From Chromohalobacter sp. 296-RDG (GTDB lineage: Bacteria > Pseudomonadota > Gammaproteobacteria > Pseudomonadales > Halomonadaceae), in the NCBI RefSeq assembly GCF_029889885.1, contig NZ_JARANY010000014.1:1-64000 (forward strand): DNA of 64,000 bases. The letters run 5' to 3'. A model generated the notes under the pieces. The model had not been told where the DNA came from and did no database searches. It was given only the letters and a program-made list of their open reading frames with translations. Below are positions 50,813-58,601 of this stretch, piece by piece. The position numbers were made by a program, and so were the translations under genes. How positions within the stretch are numbered: the stretch's first letter is position 1; each line of letters starts with the position of its first letter.

Positions 50813-51814
50813 ATGAGCCAGACGCTGATTCCGCATATCGACCTGACGCCACTGCTCGCCGGCGCCCCGGCACGCGACGAGACGTGCCAGGCAATCGTCG
50901 ATGCCGCCTGCGACTCCGGCTTCATGACCGTGGGCATAGCGCCGGCGCAACTGGGGCTCGCTGATGACATTCACGCCCACTTGCTACGCTTCTTCGAGCT
51001 CGATGCGACGCACAAGCAGCCACTGGCGCGACACAAGTTCGAACCGGCCAACCGTAACGTCTATCGCGGCTATTTTCCGCCCCAGAACGAAGACCCGACC
51101 TGGAAGGAAGGCATCGATCTCGGCCCGGACATTGCTCACCCCGAGCGTGCGGATACCCAGAGCGGCGACCCACTGCGCGAGCCCACGCCACGACCGCATG
51201 AATCCGCTCTACCCGGTTGGACGGTGGATCTCGCCGCTTACTATGTCGCCATGGAATCGCTAGGTGGCGTGATCGCCGGAGCGTTGGCGGAGGGGCTGGG
51301 CATACCGCGCGAGACACTCACGCGCCCTTTCGAGCACGGCAATTCGACACTGCGCCTGATCCATTATCCCCAGCGTCCGGCCGAGACGCTGGCCGCCATG
51401 CCGGCCGTCGACGGCAGTGGCGATACGCGGCGCTGGCTGGTCGGCGTGCCGCATTGCGACAACGGTTTCATCACGCTGCTATGGCAAGACCAGGTCGGCG
51501 GCCTGCAAGTGCACACCCCGAGCGGCGGCTGGGAAGACGTCCCGCCCCGTGAGAATGCCCTGGTGGTCAATTTCGGCCGCCTGCTGGCGGACTGGTCCGG
51601 CGGACGCATTCAGGCCACGGAGCATCGTATCGTCGGCGGCACCCGTTCGCGGCACTCGGTCCCGTTCTTCTTCGAACCGGCGGTGGATGCCCATATCGAG
51701 GCGCCCGATGCCGCCGGCGACGGCGGCTATGTCTACGGCGATCGGCTGTGGGAGCGCATGCGGGTCTTCGTCGAGTTCCAGGGCCTGGAGCGCGCCCCAG
51801 CCGCCGACACCTGA
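50813..51814 (+). CDS. Isopenicillin-N-synthase-family 2-oxoglutarate dioxygenase
   Basis: The product is 333 residues. It has the N-terminal non-heme dioxygenase domain (IPHIDLTPLL) and the C-terminal jelly-roll domain with HCD (VPHCDNGFITLLWQD, near residue 222), the distal histidine in ATEHRIVGG, and RHSVPFF with the arginine-serine pair that binds 2-oxoglutarate. All catalytic residues appear intact. It is the second oxygenase of the cluster and would give a further hydroxylation or demethylation. Substrate unknown. AGAGG lies 5 bases before the ATG. Confidence 0.8.
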   Translation: MSQTLIPHIDLTPLLAGAPARDETCQAIVDAACDSGFMTVGIAPAQLGLADDIHAHLLRFFELDATHKQPLARHKFEPANRNVYRGYFPPQNEDPTWKEGIDLGPDIAHPERADTQSGDPLREPTPRPHESALPGWTVDLAAYYVAMESLGGVIAGALAEGLGIPRETLTRPFEHGNSTLRLIHYPQRPAETLAAMPAVDGSGDTRRWLVGVPHCDNGFITLLWQDQVGGLQVHTPSGGWEDVPPRENALVVNFGRLLADWSGGRIQATEHRIVGGTRSRHSVPFFFEPAVDAHIEAPDAAGDGGYVYGDRLWERMRVFVEFQGLERAPAADT

Positions 51815-51856
51815 ACCGACACTTCATCTAAAGATAGCGACGATACACTCAATCGC

Positions 51857-51862
51857 TATAAT
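51857..51862 (+). promoter_or_regulatory. -10 box upstream of the binding-protein gene
   Basis: A perfect TATAAT lies in an AT-rich 87-base gap, 40 bases before the start codon. No good -35 is present at the right distance, so an activator may be needed. Confidence 0.45.
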
Positions 51863-51901
51863 AATGTGTTTTTAACTTACACAAAAAAGAGGATTTTCGT
51901 T

Positions 51902-52762
51902 ATGAAAAAAGTTCTATACCCCCTAGCTGCTGCGGCATTGTTCAGTGCCGCGACAACGGCCAACGCTGAGGATAAAGAATTGGTCATCGGCACCAACAAC
52001 TGGGCCGAGAACATCGCAGTCGCCAATATGTGGAAAATCATCCTCGAAGATAAGTACGATTACGATATCGAAATCTCGGATGTGGGCAAAAACGCCCTAT
52101 ACAGCGGCCTCGCCAATGGCGATTTCGATATCTCCCTGGAAATCTGGCTGCCCACCACCGATGCGCCCTACCTCAAGCCCTATAAAGATCGGGTCGAGAT
52201 CAACGATGCCTGGTATGAAGGCACCGGACTGGGCGTCGTAGTGCCCACCTATGTCGATATCGATACGCTCGACGAGCTCGGCAAACATGCCGACGATTTC
52301 GCATACCAAGGCAGCCCCACCATTCTGGGCATCGACTCCGGATCATCGATTGCCGGCCTGACCGACGAGGCAATCGATGAGTACTCGCTGCCACTCAAGC
52401 AGGTCAACAGTTCCGGGCCGGCGATGATGGCGGCGCTCGACGATGCCTACAGCCGTGAGGAGCCCATTGCCGTGACACTCTGGAGTCCTCACTGGGCCTT
52501 CGCCGAATACGATCTCAAATATCTCGAGGACCCCAAGAACGTCTACGGCGACAACGAGACCATCTACTGGTTCTCGCGCCAGAACTTTACCGATGAAGAC
52601 CCGTGGCTCACCCAGGTGCTCAACGAATGGCACATGGATGACGACAGCCTGGGCGGTTTGATGGCCGATATCGAAAAAGCGGGCGACCCGGTCGAAGGCG
52701 CCCAGACGTGGATCGATAACAACCAGGATCTCATCGACGAATGGCTCGCCGCCGGCAAATGA
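51902..52762 (+). CDS. Orphan glycine-betaine-type periplasmic binding protein
   Basis: This is an OpuAC/ProX-like ABC substrate-binding protein of 286 residues with a cleavable signal peptide ending ATTANA near residue 22. It is rich in tryptophan at positions that could form an aromatic box for a quaternary ammonium group (NNWAEN, MWKI, EIWLPT, LWSPHWAF). No ABC permease or ATPase gene is adjacent, so it either joins a transporter encoded elsewhere or works with the flanking BCCT carriers. It is last in the dioxygenase group and converges with the BCCT gene. Confidence 0.82.
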   Translation: MKKVLYPLAAAALFSAATTANAEDKELVIGTNNWAENIAVANMWKIILEDKYDYDIEISDVGKNALYSGLANGDFDISLEIWLPTTDAPYLKPYKDRVEINDAWYEGTGLGVVVPTYVDIDTLDELGKHADDFAYQGSPTILGIDSGSSIAGLTDEAIDEYSLPLKQVNSSGPAMMAALDDAYSREEPIAVTLWSPHWAFAEYDLKYLEDPKNVYGDNETIYWFSRQNFTDEDPWLTQVLNEWHMDDDSLGGLMADIEKAGDPVEGAQTWIDNNQDLIDEWLAAGK

Positions 52763-52850
52763 TCTACTAGCCGCGACGCCGAGTCCATAAGAGGCCTGGT
52801 CCATACTGGGCCTCGCCCACAACGACAAGCGCCCCGGCATCGAACGTCGA

Positions 52851-54404
52851 TTACGACGTAACGATTCTCTGACGCTTGGCCATGGCATGCGCGGCGCGCG
52901 GCCCCAGCCACAGCGTAGGCAGCAGCACCAGCGACACGGGGAACGCGGTGATCACGATGAACTGCTGCAAGACGCTGATCTGTCCCGCCCCCATGTACAG
53001 CAGAATCGCCGCCATCAACGCCATGGCCAAGCCCCAGAACGCGCGCAACGCCGGCTGGGGATCGTCATGACCGGCATTGACCACGGAAACCGCATAACTC
53101 ATGGAATCGCCGGTGGTGGCCACGAAGATCGTGGTCAGCAGCAGAATCGCCAGCGCCATCAGCTTGCCGCCCGGCAGCGCTTGGGCCACCGCCAGCGTGG
53201 CAACATCGAACTGGAAGTTTTGGAGCGCGTCGCTCAGATCGATGGCACCGCTCATCTGGTAGAAGATGCCCGAGCCACCCAGCAGCGTGAACCAAACCGA
53301 CGTGGCCACGGGGGCGAGCACGGCCACGGCGACGACCATTTGACGGATGGTACGGCCCCGTGAGATACGCGCCACGAAGATCGCCATCAGCGGCGCGTAG
53401 CCGATGAACCAGGCGAAGAAGAATACCGTCCACCATTTCATCCACCAGTCCGGCGCAGTCTGCGAGGTCATGGTGGACATCTCGAAGAACGACCCCAGAT
53501 AGGTGCCGAAGCCCTGAAGCCAGCTATCGAACAAGAACTGGGTCGATCCGAACAGCAAGATCACGGCACCGATACCCAACGCCAGCATGACGTTGAAACG
53601 GCTCAGAAACTGGATGCCTCGGTCGATACCGGTGATCGCCGAACTCACATAGAGCCCGCCCAGTACGACGAGGATCATTAACTGGGTGCCATAGCCCTCG
53701 GTCACGCCAAACAGGGTATGCAGACCGAAATTCATCTGCGTGGCCAAAAAGCCAATGGGGCCTACGGTACCGGCCACCACGGCGATGACGCAGACGGCAT
53801 CCACCACGCCACCCAAGGCACCGTGCATGCGTGCCTCGCCCAGTAGCGGCGCCAACAGCGTGCGCGGTTGCAGCGGCAAACCGCGATCGTAGTGATGATA
53901 CGACAATACGATAGCCGCCAAAGTACCCAGCACCGACCAAGCCTGAAATCCCCAGTGCATGAAGGCCTGTGCCAGCGCATTGGGCACCGCTGCCGGCGTG
54001 CCCGGCTCACTGGAAAACGCCGGTGGCGTCACCACGAAATGGTAGATAGGTTCGCCGGCAGCAAAGAATACACCGCCGCCGCCCAGCAGCGTGCACAGAA
54101 TGATCGACACCCACTTGAAGGTGCCCATATCCGGCTGTTGTCGATTGCCGATGCGCGCGCGACCCGCAGGTGATACGGCCACGCACACGGCAATCAGGAA
54201 GGTCAGCAGTAATAGTAGCTGGAAATAGGCTCCCAGATTCTTCGCCGTCCAGGCGAATCCGATGCCGATCACCGCTGTCATGGCGTCGGCATCGGTCAAC
54301 GACAACACCACAAACAGAATGATGAAGCCGATAGTTAGCCCCATCACCGTCGGGTCGCCAAAACGCGTGCCCGAGCGCGTGGCGCTCGCTTCATATTGAG
54401 TCAT
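52851..54404 (-). CDS. BCCT-family betaine/choline/carnitine transporter, copy 1
   Basis: This is a secondary transporter of 517 residues with about twelve spans. The family stretch WTVFFFAWFIGYAPLMAIFV lies near residue 320, but no canonical glycine-betaine tryptophan box is obvious. The sequence differs from copy 2 at a few tens of positions. The Met after GGAAAC is used as start, as in copy 2; the frame is open 21 codons further. It converges with the binding-protein gene and lies downstream of copy 2. Substrate unknown: trimethylammonium or sulfonium compounds are typical. Confidence 0.85.
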   Translation of the reverse strand: MTQYEASATRSGTRFGDPTVMGLTIGFIILFVVLSLTDADAMTAVIGIGFAWTAKNLGAYFQLLLLLTFLIAVCVAVSPAGRARIGNRQQPDMGTFKWVSIILCTLLGGGGVFFAAGEPIYHFVVTPPAFSSEPGTPAAVPNALAQAFMHWGFQAWSVLGTLAAIVLSYHHYDRGLPLQPRTLLAPLLGEARMHGALGGVVDAVCVIAVVAGTVGPIGFLATQMNFGLHTLFGVTEGYGTQLMILVVLGGLYVSSAITGIDRGIQFLSRFNVMLALGIGAVILLFGSTQFLFDSWLQGFGTYLGSFFEMSTMTSQTAPDWWMKWWTVFFFAWFIGYAPLMAIFVARISRGRTIRQMVVAVAVLAPVATSVWFTLLGGSGIFYQMSGAIDLSDALQNFQFDVATLAVAQALPGGKLMALAILLLTTIFVATTGDSMSYAVSVVNAGHDDPQPALRAFWGLAMALMAAILLYMGAGQISVLQQFIVITAFPVSLVLLPTLWLGPRAAHAMAKRQRIVTS

Positions 54405-54581
54405 CTGTTTCCGGTTCCGGTCATCGCGTGAGGGACGCACCCTACCGACCTTCGTCAAACACGGCAAATCGAAATTTCAACATCGAGCGCGCCGAGCGCC
54501 GTAAAAGAAGACAAGGTCACCAATCATATGCAATGCACACCGTGTATTTCATCCGAGCCATGACACCCCGCCGATAACGAC

Positions 54582-54614
54582 AAGCGCCCCGACATGCGAT
54601 ATGCCGGGGCGCTT
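54582..54614 (+). terminator. Plus-oriented terminator stranded between the BCCT copies
   Basis: AAGCGCCCCG (54582-54591) and CGGGGCGCTT (54605-54614) form a 10-bp stem followed by TTT on the plus strand. Both flanking genes are on the minus strand. This fits a terminator that once closed a plus-strand gene (probably the binding-protein gene) before the transporter unit was duplicated. Confidence 0.75.
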
Positions 54615-54639
54615 TTTCATGCAAGGCATCGAACGTCGG

Positions 54640-56193
54640 TTATGATGCGACGACTCCCTGACGCTTGGCCATGGCCTGCGCGGCGCGCGGCCCCAGCCAC
54701 AGCGAAGGCAGCAGCACCAGCGATACGGGGATCGCGGTGATCACGATGAACTGCTGCAAGACGCTGATCTGCCCCGCGCCCATGTACAGCAGAATCGCCG
54801 CCATCAACGCCATGGCCAAGCCCCAGAACGCGCGCAACGCCGGCTGGGGATCGTCATGGCCGGCATTGACCACGGAAATCGCGTAGCTCATGGAGTCGCC
54901 GGTGGTGGCCACGAAAATCGTGGTCAGTATCAGTACCGCGAGTGCCATCAACTTGCCACCCGGTAGCGCCTGAGCCACCGTCAACGTAGCGACATCAAAC
55001 TGGAAGTTTTGGAGTGCTTCGCTCAGATCGATAGCGCCGCTCATCTGGTAGAAGATGCCCGAACCGCCCAGCAGCGTGAACCACACCGACGTGGCCACGG
55101 GGGCGAGCACAGCCACGGCGACGACCATCTGACGGATGGTGCGACCCCGCGAGATACGCGCCACGAAGATCGCCATCAACGGCGCATAGCCGATGAACCA
55201 GGCGAAAAAGAACACCGTCCACCATTTCATCCACCAATCCGGGGCGGTCTGCGAGGTCATGGTGGCCATCTCGAAGAACGACCCCACATAAGTACCGAAG
55301 CCCTGGAACCAACTATCGAACAGGAACTGCGTCGGCCCGAAGAGCAGGATGACAGCGCCGATCGCCAACGCCAGCATGACGTTGAAACGGCTCATCAGTT
55401 GGATACCTCGGTCAATGCCGGTGATCGCCGAACTCACATAGACCCCGCCCAGCACGATGAGGATCATCAACTGCGTGCTATAGCCCTCGGCCACGCCGAA
55501 CAGCGTATGCAAGCCGAAGCTCATCTGCGTGGCCAAAAAGCCGATGGGCCCCACGGTGCCAGCCACCACGGCGATGACGCAGACGGCGTCTACCACGCCA
55601 CCGAAGACGCCACGCATGCGCGCCTCACCCAACAACGGTGCCAACAGCGTGCGCGGTTGCAGCGGCAGGCCACGATCATAGTGATGATGCGAGAGCACGA
55701 TGGCCGCCAGAGTGCCGAGCACCGCCCAGGCCAGAAAGCCCCAGTGCATGAAGGACTGCGCCAACGCATTGGGAATGGCTGCCGCAGTCTCCGGCTCGCT
55801 GGAAAACGCCGGCGGTGTGACCACGAAGTGATAAACCGGTCCCCCGGCAGCAAAGAAGACGCCACCACCAGCCAACAGCGTGCACAGGATGAGCGACACC
55901 CACTTGAAGGTGCCTATGTCCGGATGTTCTCGATTGCCGATACGCGCACGTCCCGCAGGCGATGCAGCCACGCCCACGGCGATCAGGAAGGTCAGCAGCA
56001 AAAGCAGCTGGAAATAAGCCCCCAGGGTTTTCGCCGTCCAGGCGAACCCGGCGCCGATCACCGCCGTCATGGCGTCGGCATCGATCAGCGAAAGCGCCAC
56101 AAACAGTACGATGAAGCCAATCGTCAGCCCCATCACCGTCGGGTCGCCAAAACGCGTGCCCGAGCGCGTGGCGCTCGCGTCGTGTTGAGTCAT
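54640..56193 (-). CDS. BCCT-family betaine/choline/carnitine transporter, copy 2
   Basis: This is a near-identical 517-residue paralogue of the gene at 52851, with the same domain layout and start context. Differences are mostly conservative (for example IILFVVLSL in copy 1 against IVLFVALSL here) and cluster in the first half. It is promoter-proximal in the pair. Duplicated carriers may raise uptake capacity or have begun to differ in affinity. Confidence 0.85.
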   Translation of the reverse strand: MTQHDASATRSGTRFGDPTVMGLTIGFIVLFVALSLIDADAMTAVIGAGFAWTAKTLGAYFQLLLLLTFLIAVGVAASPAGRARIGNREHPDIGTFKWVSLILCTLLAGGGVFFAAGGPVYHFVVTPPAFSSEPETAAAIPNALAQSFMHWGFLAWAVLGTLAAIVLSHHHYDRGLPLQPRTLLAPLLGEARMRGVFGGVVDAVCVIAVVAGTVGPIGFLATQMSFGLHTLFGVAEGYSTQLMILIVLGGVYVSSAITGIDRGIQLMSRFNVMLALAIGAVILLFGPTQFLFDSWFQGFGTYVGSFFEMATMTSQTAPDWWMKWWTVFFFAWFIGYAPLMAIFVARISRGRTIRQMVVAVAVLAPVATSVWFTLLGGSGIFYQMSGAIDLSEALQNFQFDVATLTVAQALPGGKLMALAVLILTTIFVATTGDSMSYAISVVNAGHDDPQPALRAFWGLAMALMAAILLYMGAGQISVLQQFIVITAIPVSLVLLPSLWLGPRAAQAMAKRQGVVAS

Positions 56194-56323
56194 CTGTTTT
56201 CGGTTCCGATAGTCGCGTGAAGGGCGCACCCTACCGACCTTCATCGAACACGGCAAATCGAAACTTCAAGATCACGCGCGTCCGGCGCCGTAAAAGCAGA
56301 CAAGGTCGCCGATCATGTGTAAC

Positions 56324-56608
56324 TCACATCACTCGCGCCATCTGTGTCGCCAGCTCGCGGCGGATCACCGCATAATGGCGCCGGTCAAGTTCCGCCTCGT
56401 GCAGGCTCAGCAAGCGCTCGAACGTCTAGACGAGCACCTGATCGTCGCGATTGCCGGCCACACGACGCGCCAGGTCGCGAAAGCGCCGATTCTCCCGGCA
56501 ATAGCGTTTGTTACCCAAAGCCAGACGCAGCAGCGTCCGAAGCTTCTTGCAGCGCTGGCGCAGCGCATGAGTGGCGGTGATCAGATCCGACCACGCGCGC
56601 GTACCCAA
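56324..56608 (-). pseudogene. Remnant of a CHAD-domain protein gene
   Basis: The minus strand encodes a CHAD-like helix pattern: ATHALRQRCKKLRTLLRL, then YCRENRRFRDLARRVAGNRDDQ. It is cut by TAG at 56428-56430. The pattern goes on after it (TFERLLSLH), then shifts frame near 56400 at an extra dinucleotide in CGTGTG, and ends as ELDRRHYAVIRRELATQMA before TGA at 56324. An in-frame stop also lies just upstream of the remnant. CHAD proteins bind polyphosphate. This copy is decayed. Confidence 0.6.
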
Positions 56609-56712
56609 TGGCGCAGCGTGGTTAAGCTATCCACGCTCCCCATCTTCGTCTCAGCCCCCAAGAGCATCTCGGGTTTTCACATTTGGTGAAGACGAGTCAC
56701 GGACTCTCAATC

Positions 56713-56737
56713 AATCATTATCTAAATGACTCTCATT
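56713..56737. promoter_or_regulatory. Fur-box-like sequence in an AT-rich gap
   Basis: AATCATTATC (56713-56722) equals the right half of the classical Fur box, and AATGACTCTCATT (56725-56737) is an inverted repeat of similar type. It lies downstream of the HAD gene and upstream of the CHAD remnant, so its target may have been lost. Confidence 0.25.
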
Positions 56738-56774
56738 ATATATTTTACAGCGTCTAGCCATAAATGATGCGAGC

Positions 56775-57449
56775 TTATGAGGTCGCGATGACTGGCCAGT
56801 TCTCAGTGGCCGCGCGCTCGGCTAGGATGGTGCCGGCCCCCACTGCTACCGGGTAGCCGACAACATTAAGCATAGGCAGGTCTGAAAGATCATCACCGAA
56901 TGCATAACAGCAGCGCGGGGATGCGGCATGGTGCTGAAGAAAGTCCTGAACTGCTAAGGCTTTGCCCATGCCAATAGTCTGAGGAGGTATAATGTTGCCG
57001 GTATATCGGCCGTCTACACCGACTTCTAGCTTAGTTGCAAGAATATGGGAGACTTCCAAAGTGCGCGCTATTGGTTCGAGAAGGGCATGGAAAGAACCCG
57101 AAATAAAAACTGGAGTGATCCCTTCGCTTTGTAGCCGCTGCAGCTCTTCTACCACTGGTGCAACGAAGAAGCCATTAGAACGCGTTAGACGATCCGTAGC
57201 CCAGTCCGCCCCGGCCCGGTCAAGCAATTGTGGGTCGACTCCTGTGAAGTAACGGTAATAAGAGGAGTTGAGTTTTTCCCTGGCACACCCCTCTAAAAAC
57301 ATGCGGGAGAATGTAGCCTCGAAGTCATCATGCATCTCAGGGCGATGCCAAATTTCATAACACCAAAAGCGGTAGAAGTCGAACATGCTTTTTATATTTA
57401 TCAGAGTGTCGTCAACGTCGAAAAAAGCAAATCGGATCTCGTTTTTCAT
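56775..57449 (-). CDS. HAD-IB family phosphatase
   Basis: The product is 224 residues of the HAD superfamily. The nucleophile motif FFDVDDTL lies at residues 8-15, motif II is FISGSFHAL near 115, the motif III lysine is in IGMGKAL and motif IV is FGDDLSDLPML. It resembles SerB-like HAD-IB hydrolases. It is the last gene of a minus-strand operon containing an AfsA-like protein. In A-factor and methylenomycin-furan biosynthesis a phosphatase removes the phosphate left by dihydroxyacetone phosphate, so that role is attractive here but inferred. Its ATG overlaps the previous stop (TAATG). Confidence 0.82.
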   Translation of the reverse strand: MKNEIRFAFFDVDDTLINIKSMFDFYRFWCYEIWHRPEMHDDFEATFSRMFLEGCAREKLNSSYYRYFTGVDPQLLDRAGADWATDRLTRSNGFFVAPVVEELQRLQSEGITPVFISGSFHALLEPIARTLEVSHILATKLEVGVDGRYTGNIIPPQTIGMGKALAVQDFLQHHAASPRCCYAFGDDLSDLPMLNVVGYPVAVGAGTILAERAATENWPVIATS

Positions 57450-57682
57450 TATTCTTTCCCCTCATCATAAGACTTCCGGCGACTTCGAATCTGGAATTTT
57501 GGATCGGAGCCCAATACTCCTGCATCAGTCCATCGGAATGGCTCGACTTCGGTCAGGTAAGCACTAATCTTGTCGAGCGGAACACCAGTGACTCGATGCA
57601 TCGCGGCGGTGACCTCTTCCAGAAGCACTTTGGCTTTTTTCTGATCTGTCATCTTGAAAGTAGAGATATGAATAATGGGCAT
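57449..57682 (-). CDS. 4-oxalocrotonate tautomerase-family protein
   Basis: The product is 77 residues starting MPIIHISTF. After removal of Met, Pro-1 would be the catalytic base of the tautomerase superfamily. The pattern TDQKKAKVLLEEVTAAMHRV and a later arginine-rich end fit the beta-alpha-beta fold. GGAGG lies 7 bases before the ATG. Such enzymes catalyse keto-enol shifts, which would suit handling of a butenolide or beta-ketoester intermediate made by the operon. That link is inference. Confidence 0.8.
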   Translation of the reverse strand: MPIIHISTFKMTDQKKAKVLLEEVTAAMHRVTGVPLDKISAYLTEVEPFRWTDAGVLGSDPKFQIRSRRKSYDEGKE

Positions 57683-57699
57683 AGTATTTCCTCCCTAAG

Positions 57700-58542
57700 T
57701 CAGGCCTGAGTGATAAAGTCGTCGAACATTGGCTTGCGAAATTTAAGCTGGGCATGGATATCCCCGCCCAGTCCATAGCGACCAATCGCTCCCCCATGAC
57801 TCATCTGATCGCTCATCCAAAGCACTACCACATTGACGATACGATTCGCGCCCGCGGTATCTGGTGATGGGAATGGGTTCGGCAGAACGACGTCGTACTG
57901 CCCAGTTCCCTGATAGTTGGTCACGAAGACATTGGGCACGCCCAGTGGGCCGGGGCGTGTTGGCCCAGAGGGGTTCAGGTCATGCTGACGCAGACTCATA
58001 ATGGTATAGAGTGAGCATGGTAGTAGCCCTTCAAACAGGAAGGAAAAGCGAGCAACGCGCCGGTTCCCTACCAGCTCCACTGCGAGCTCACCTCGGGCAC
58101 GTGTCCAATCTGCTAGGGTCACAGGGTCCTGCAATTGACGGCCATGTTCTGGTTTCAAGTCGGGAATCGGCGTCTTATGAAAAGCATAGCTCGGCCGTTT
58201 CTCCGAGTTTGCCTGGGGGTATTGCTCTGGTGCGAAGAGCATCGGGTAGTTGGTACACGGTAGAGGCAGAGGGAGTGTGTGTAGCACCTTACCAGCGATG
58301 TGGGCGGGTATAGGGTCATCGAAGCTTTCGACGATCTCGTAAGTTGCCATGCCACCGAAAGGCGGTACCTTACTGTTTGGTGAGACGATCGCACGGCCCC
58401 ATTGGGTCTCGCACCCGCCTGCAGCTGTGGGATAGTTGATAGCCCCGATGACGATGAAGTTTCCGTCTCCGTCCATTACCTCACTGGGTGGATACAGGGG
58501 ACCTTGCGTCGTCAGGTCGAGCTCGTAAGTCTTTTTTTTCAT
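57700..58542 (-). CDS. Unrecognised protein of the AfsA-like operon
   Basis: The product is 280 residues with no signal peptide or membrane span. I do not recognise the family. Features: an N-terminal GPLYPPSEVMDGDG stretch, many prolines and glycines, LPLPLPCTNYPML near residue 97, a mixed middle region, and a C-terminal IGRYGLGGDIHAQLKF. A predominantly beta fold seems likely. GAGAGGG precedes the ATG, and a 19-bp palindrome lies 21 bases upstream of it. Being inside a five-gene operon, it is probably an enzyme of the same pathway. Confidence 0.7.
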   Translation of the reverse strand: MKKKTYELDLTTQGPLYPPSEVMDGDGNFIVIGAINYPTAAGGCETQWGRAIVSPNSKVPPFGGMATYEIVESFDDPIPAHIAGKVLHTLPLPLPCTNYPMLFAPEQYPQANSEKRPSYAFHKTPIPDLKPEHGRQLQDPVTLADWTRARGELAVELVGNRRVARFSFLFEGLLPCSLYTIMSLRQHDLNPSGPTRPGPLGVPNVFVTNYQGTGQYDVVLPNPFPSPDTAGANRIVNVVVLWMSDQMSHGGAIGRYGLGGDIHAQLKFRKPMFDDFITQA

Positions 58543-58563
58543 TCTGGCCCTCTCACGAATGGA

Positions 58564-58582
58564 TCGGGACACAGTGTCCCGA
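58564..58582. promoter_or_regulatory. 19-bp perfect palindrome inside the operon
   Basis: TCGGGACACAGTGTCCCGA is symmetrical around one central base. It lies in the gap between the AfsA-like gene and the unrecognised gene. It could be an operator for an internal promoter, or form an 8-bp hairpin with a 3-nt loop that lowers downstream expression. Confidence 0.5.
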
Positions 58583-58601
58583 CCTGTTTCATTCACTGAT
58601 C

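Larger units (their letters stand above)
52821..56325. repeat. Tandem duplication of a BCCT transporter unit (about 1.7 kb each)
   Basis: Two head-to-tail copies span roughly 52821-54535 and 54576-56325. Each has the 517-codon transporter gene plus about 110-130 bases of similar upstream sequence. Identity continues outside the coding region: both copies begin with AACGACAAGCGCCCC on the left. The left copy lacks 34 bases that carry the terminator hairpin in the right copy. Boundaries were set by eye. Confidence 0.8.

Noticed and set aside
55009-56220. 403-codon plus-strand frame across the second BCCT gene
   Set aside because: Antisense to a clear twelve-span transporter. Its sequence is histidine/glutamine/arginine-rich, as expected of a shadow frame.
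56315-56689. Plus-strand 124-residue frame next to the duplication
   Set aside because: The minus strand of the same bases carries a CHAD helix pattern, and the plus frame has no homology or ribosome-binding site.
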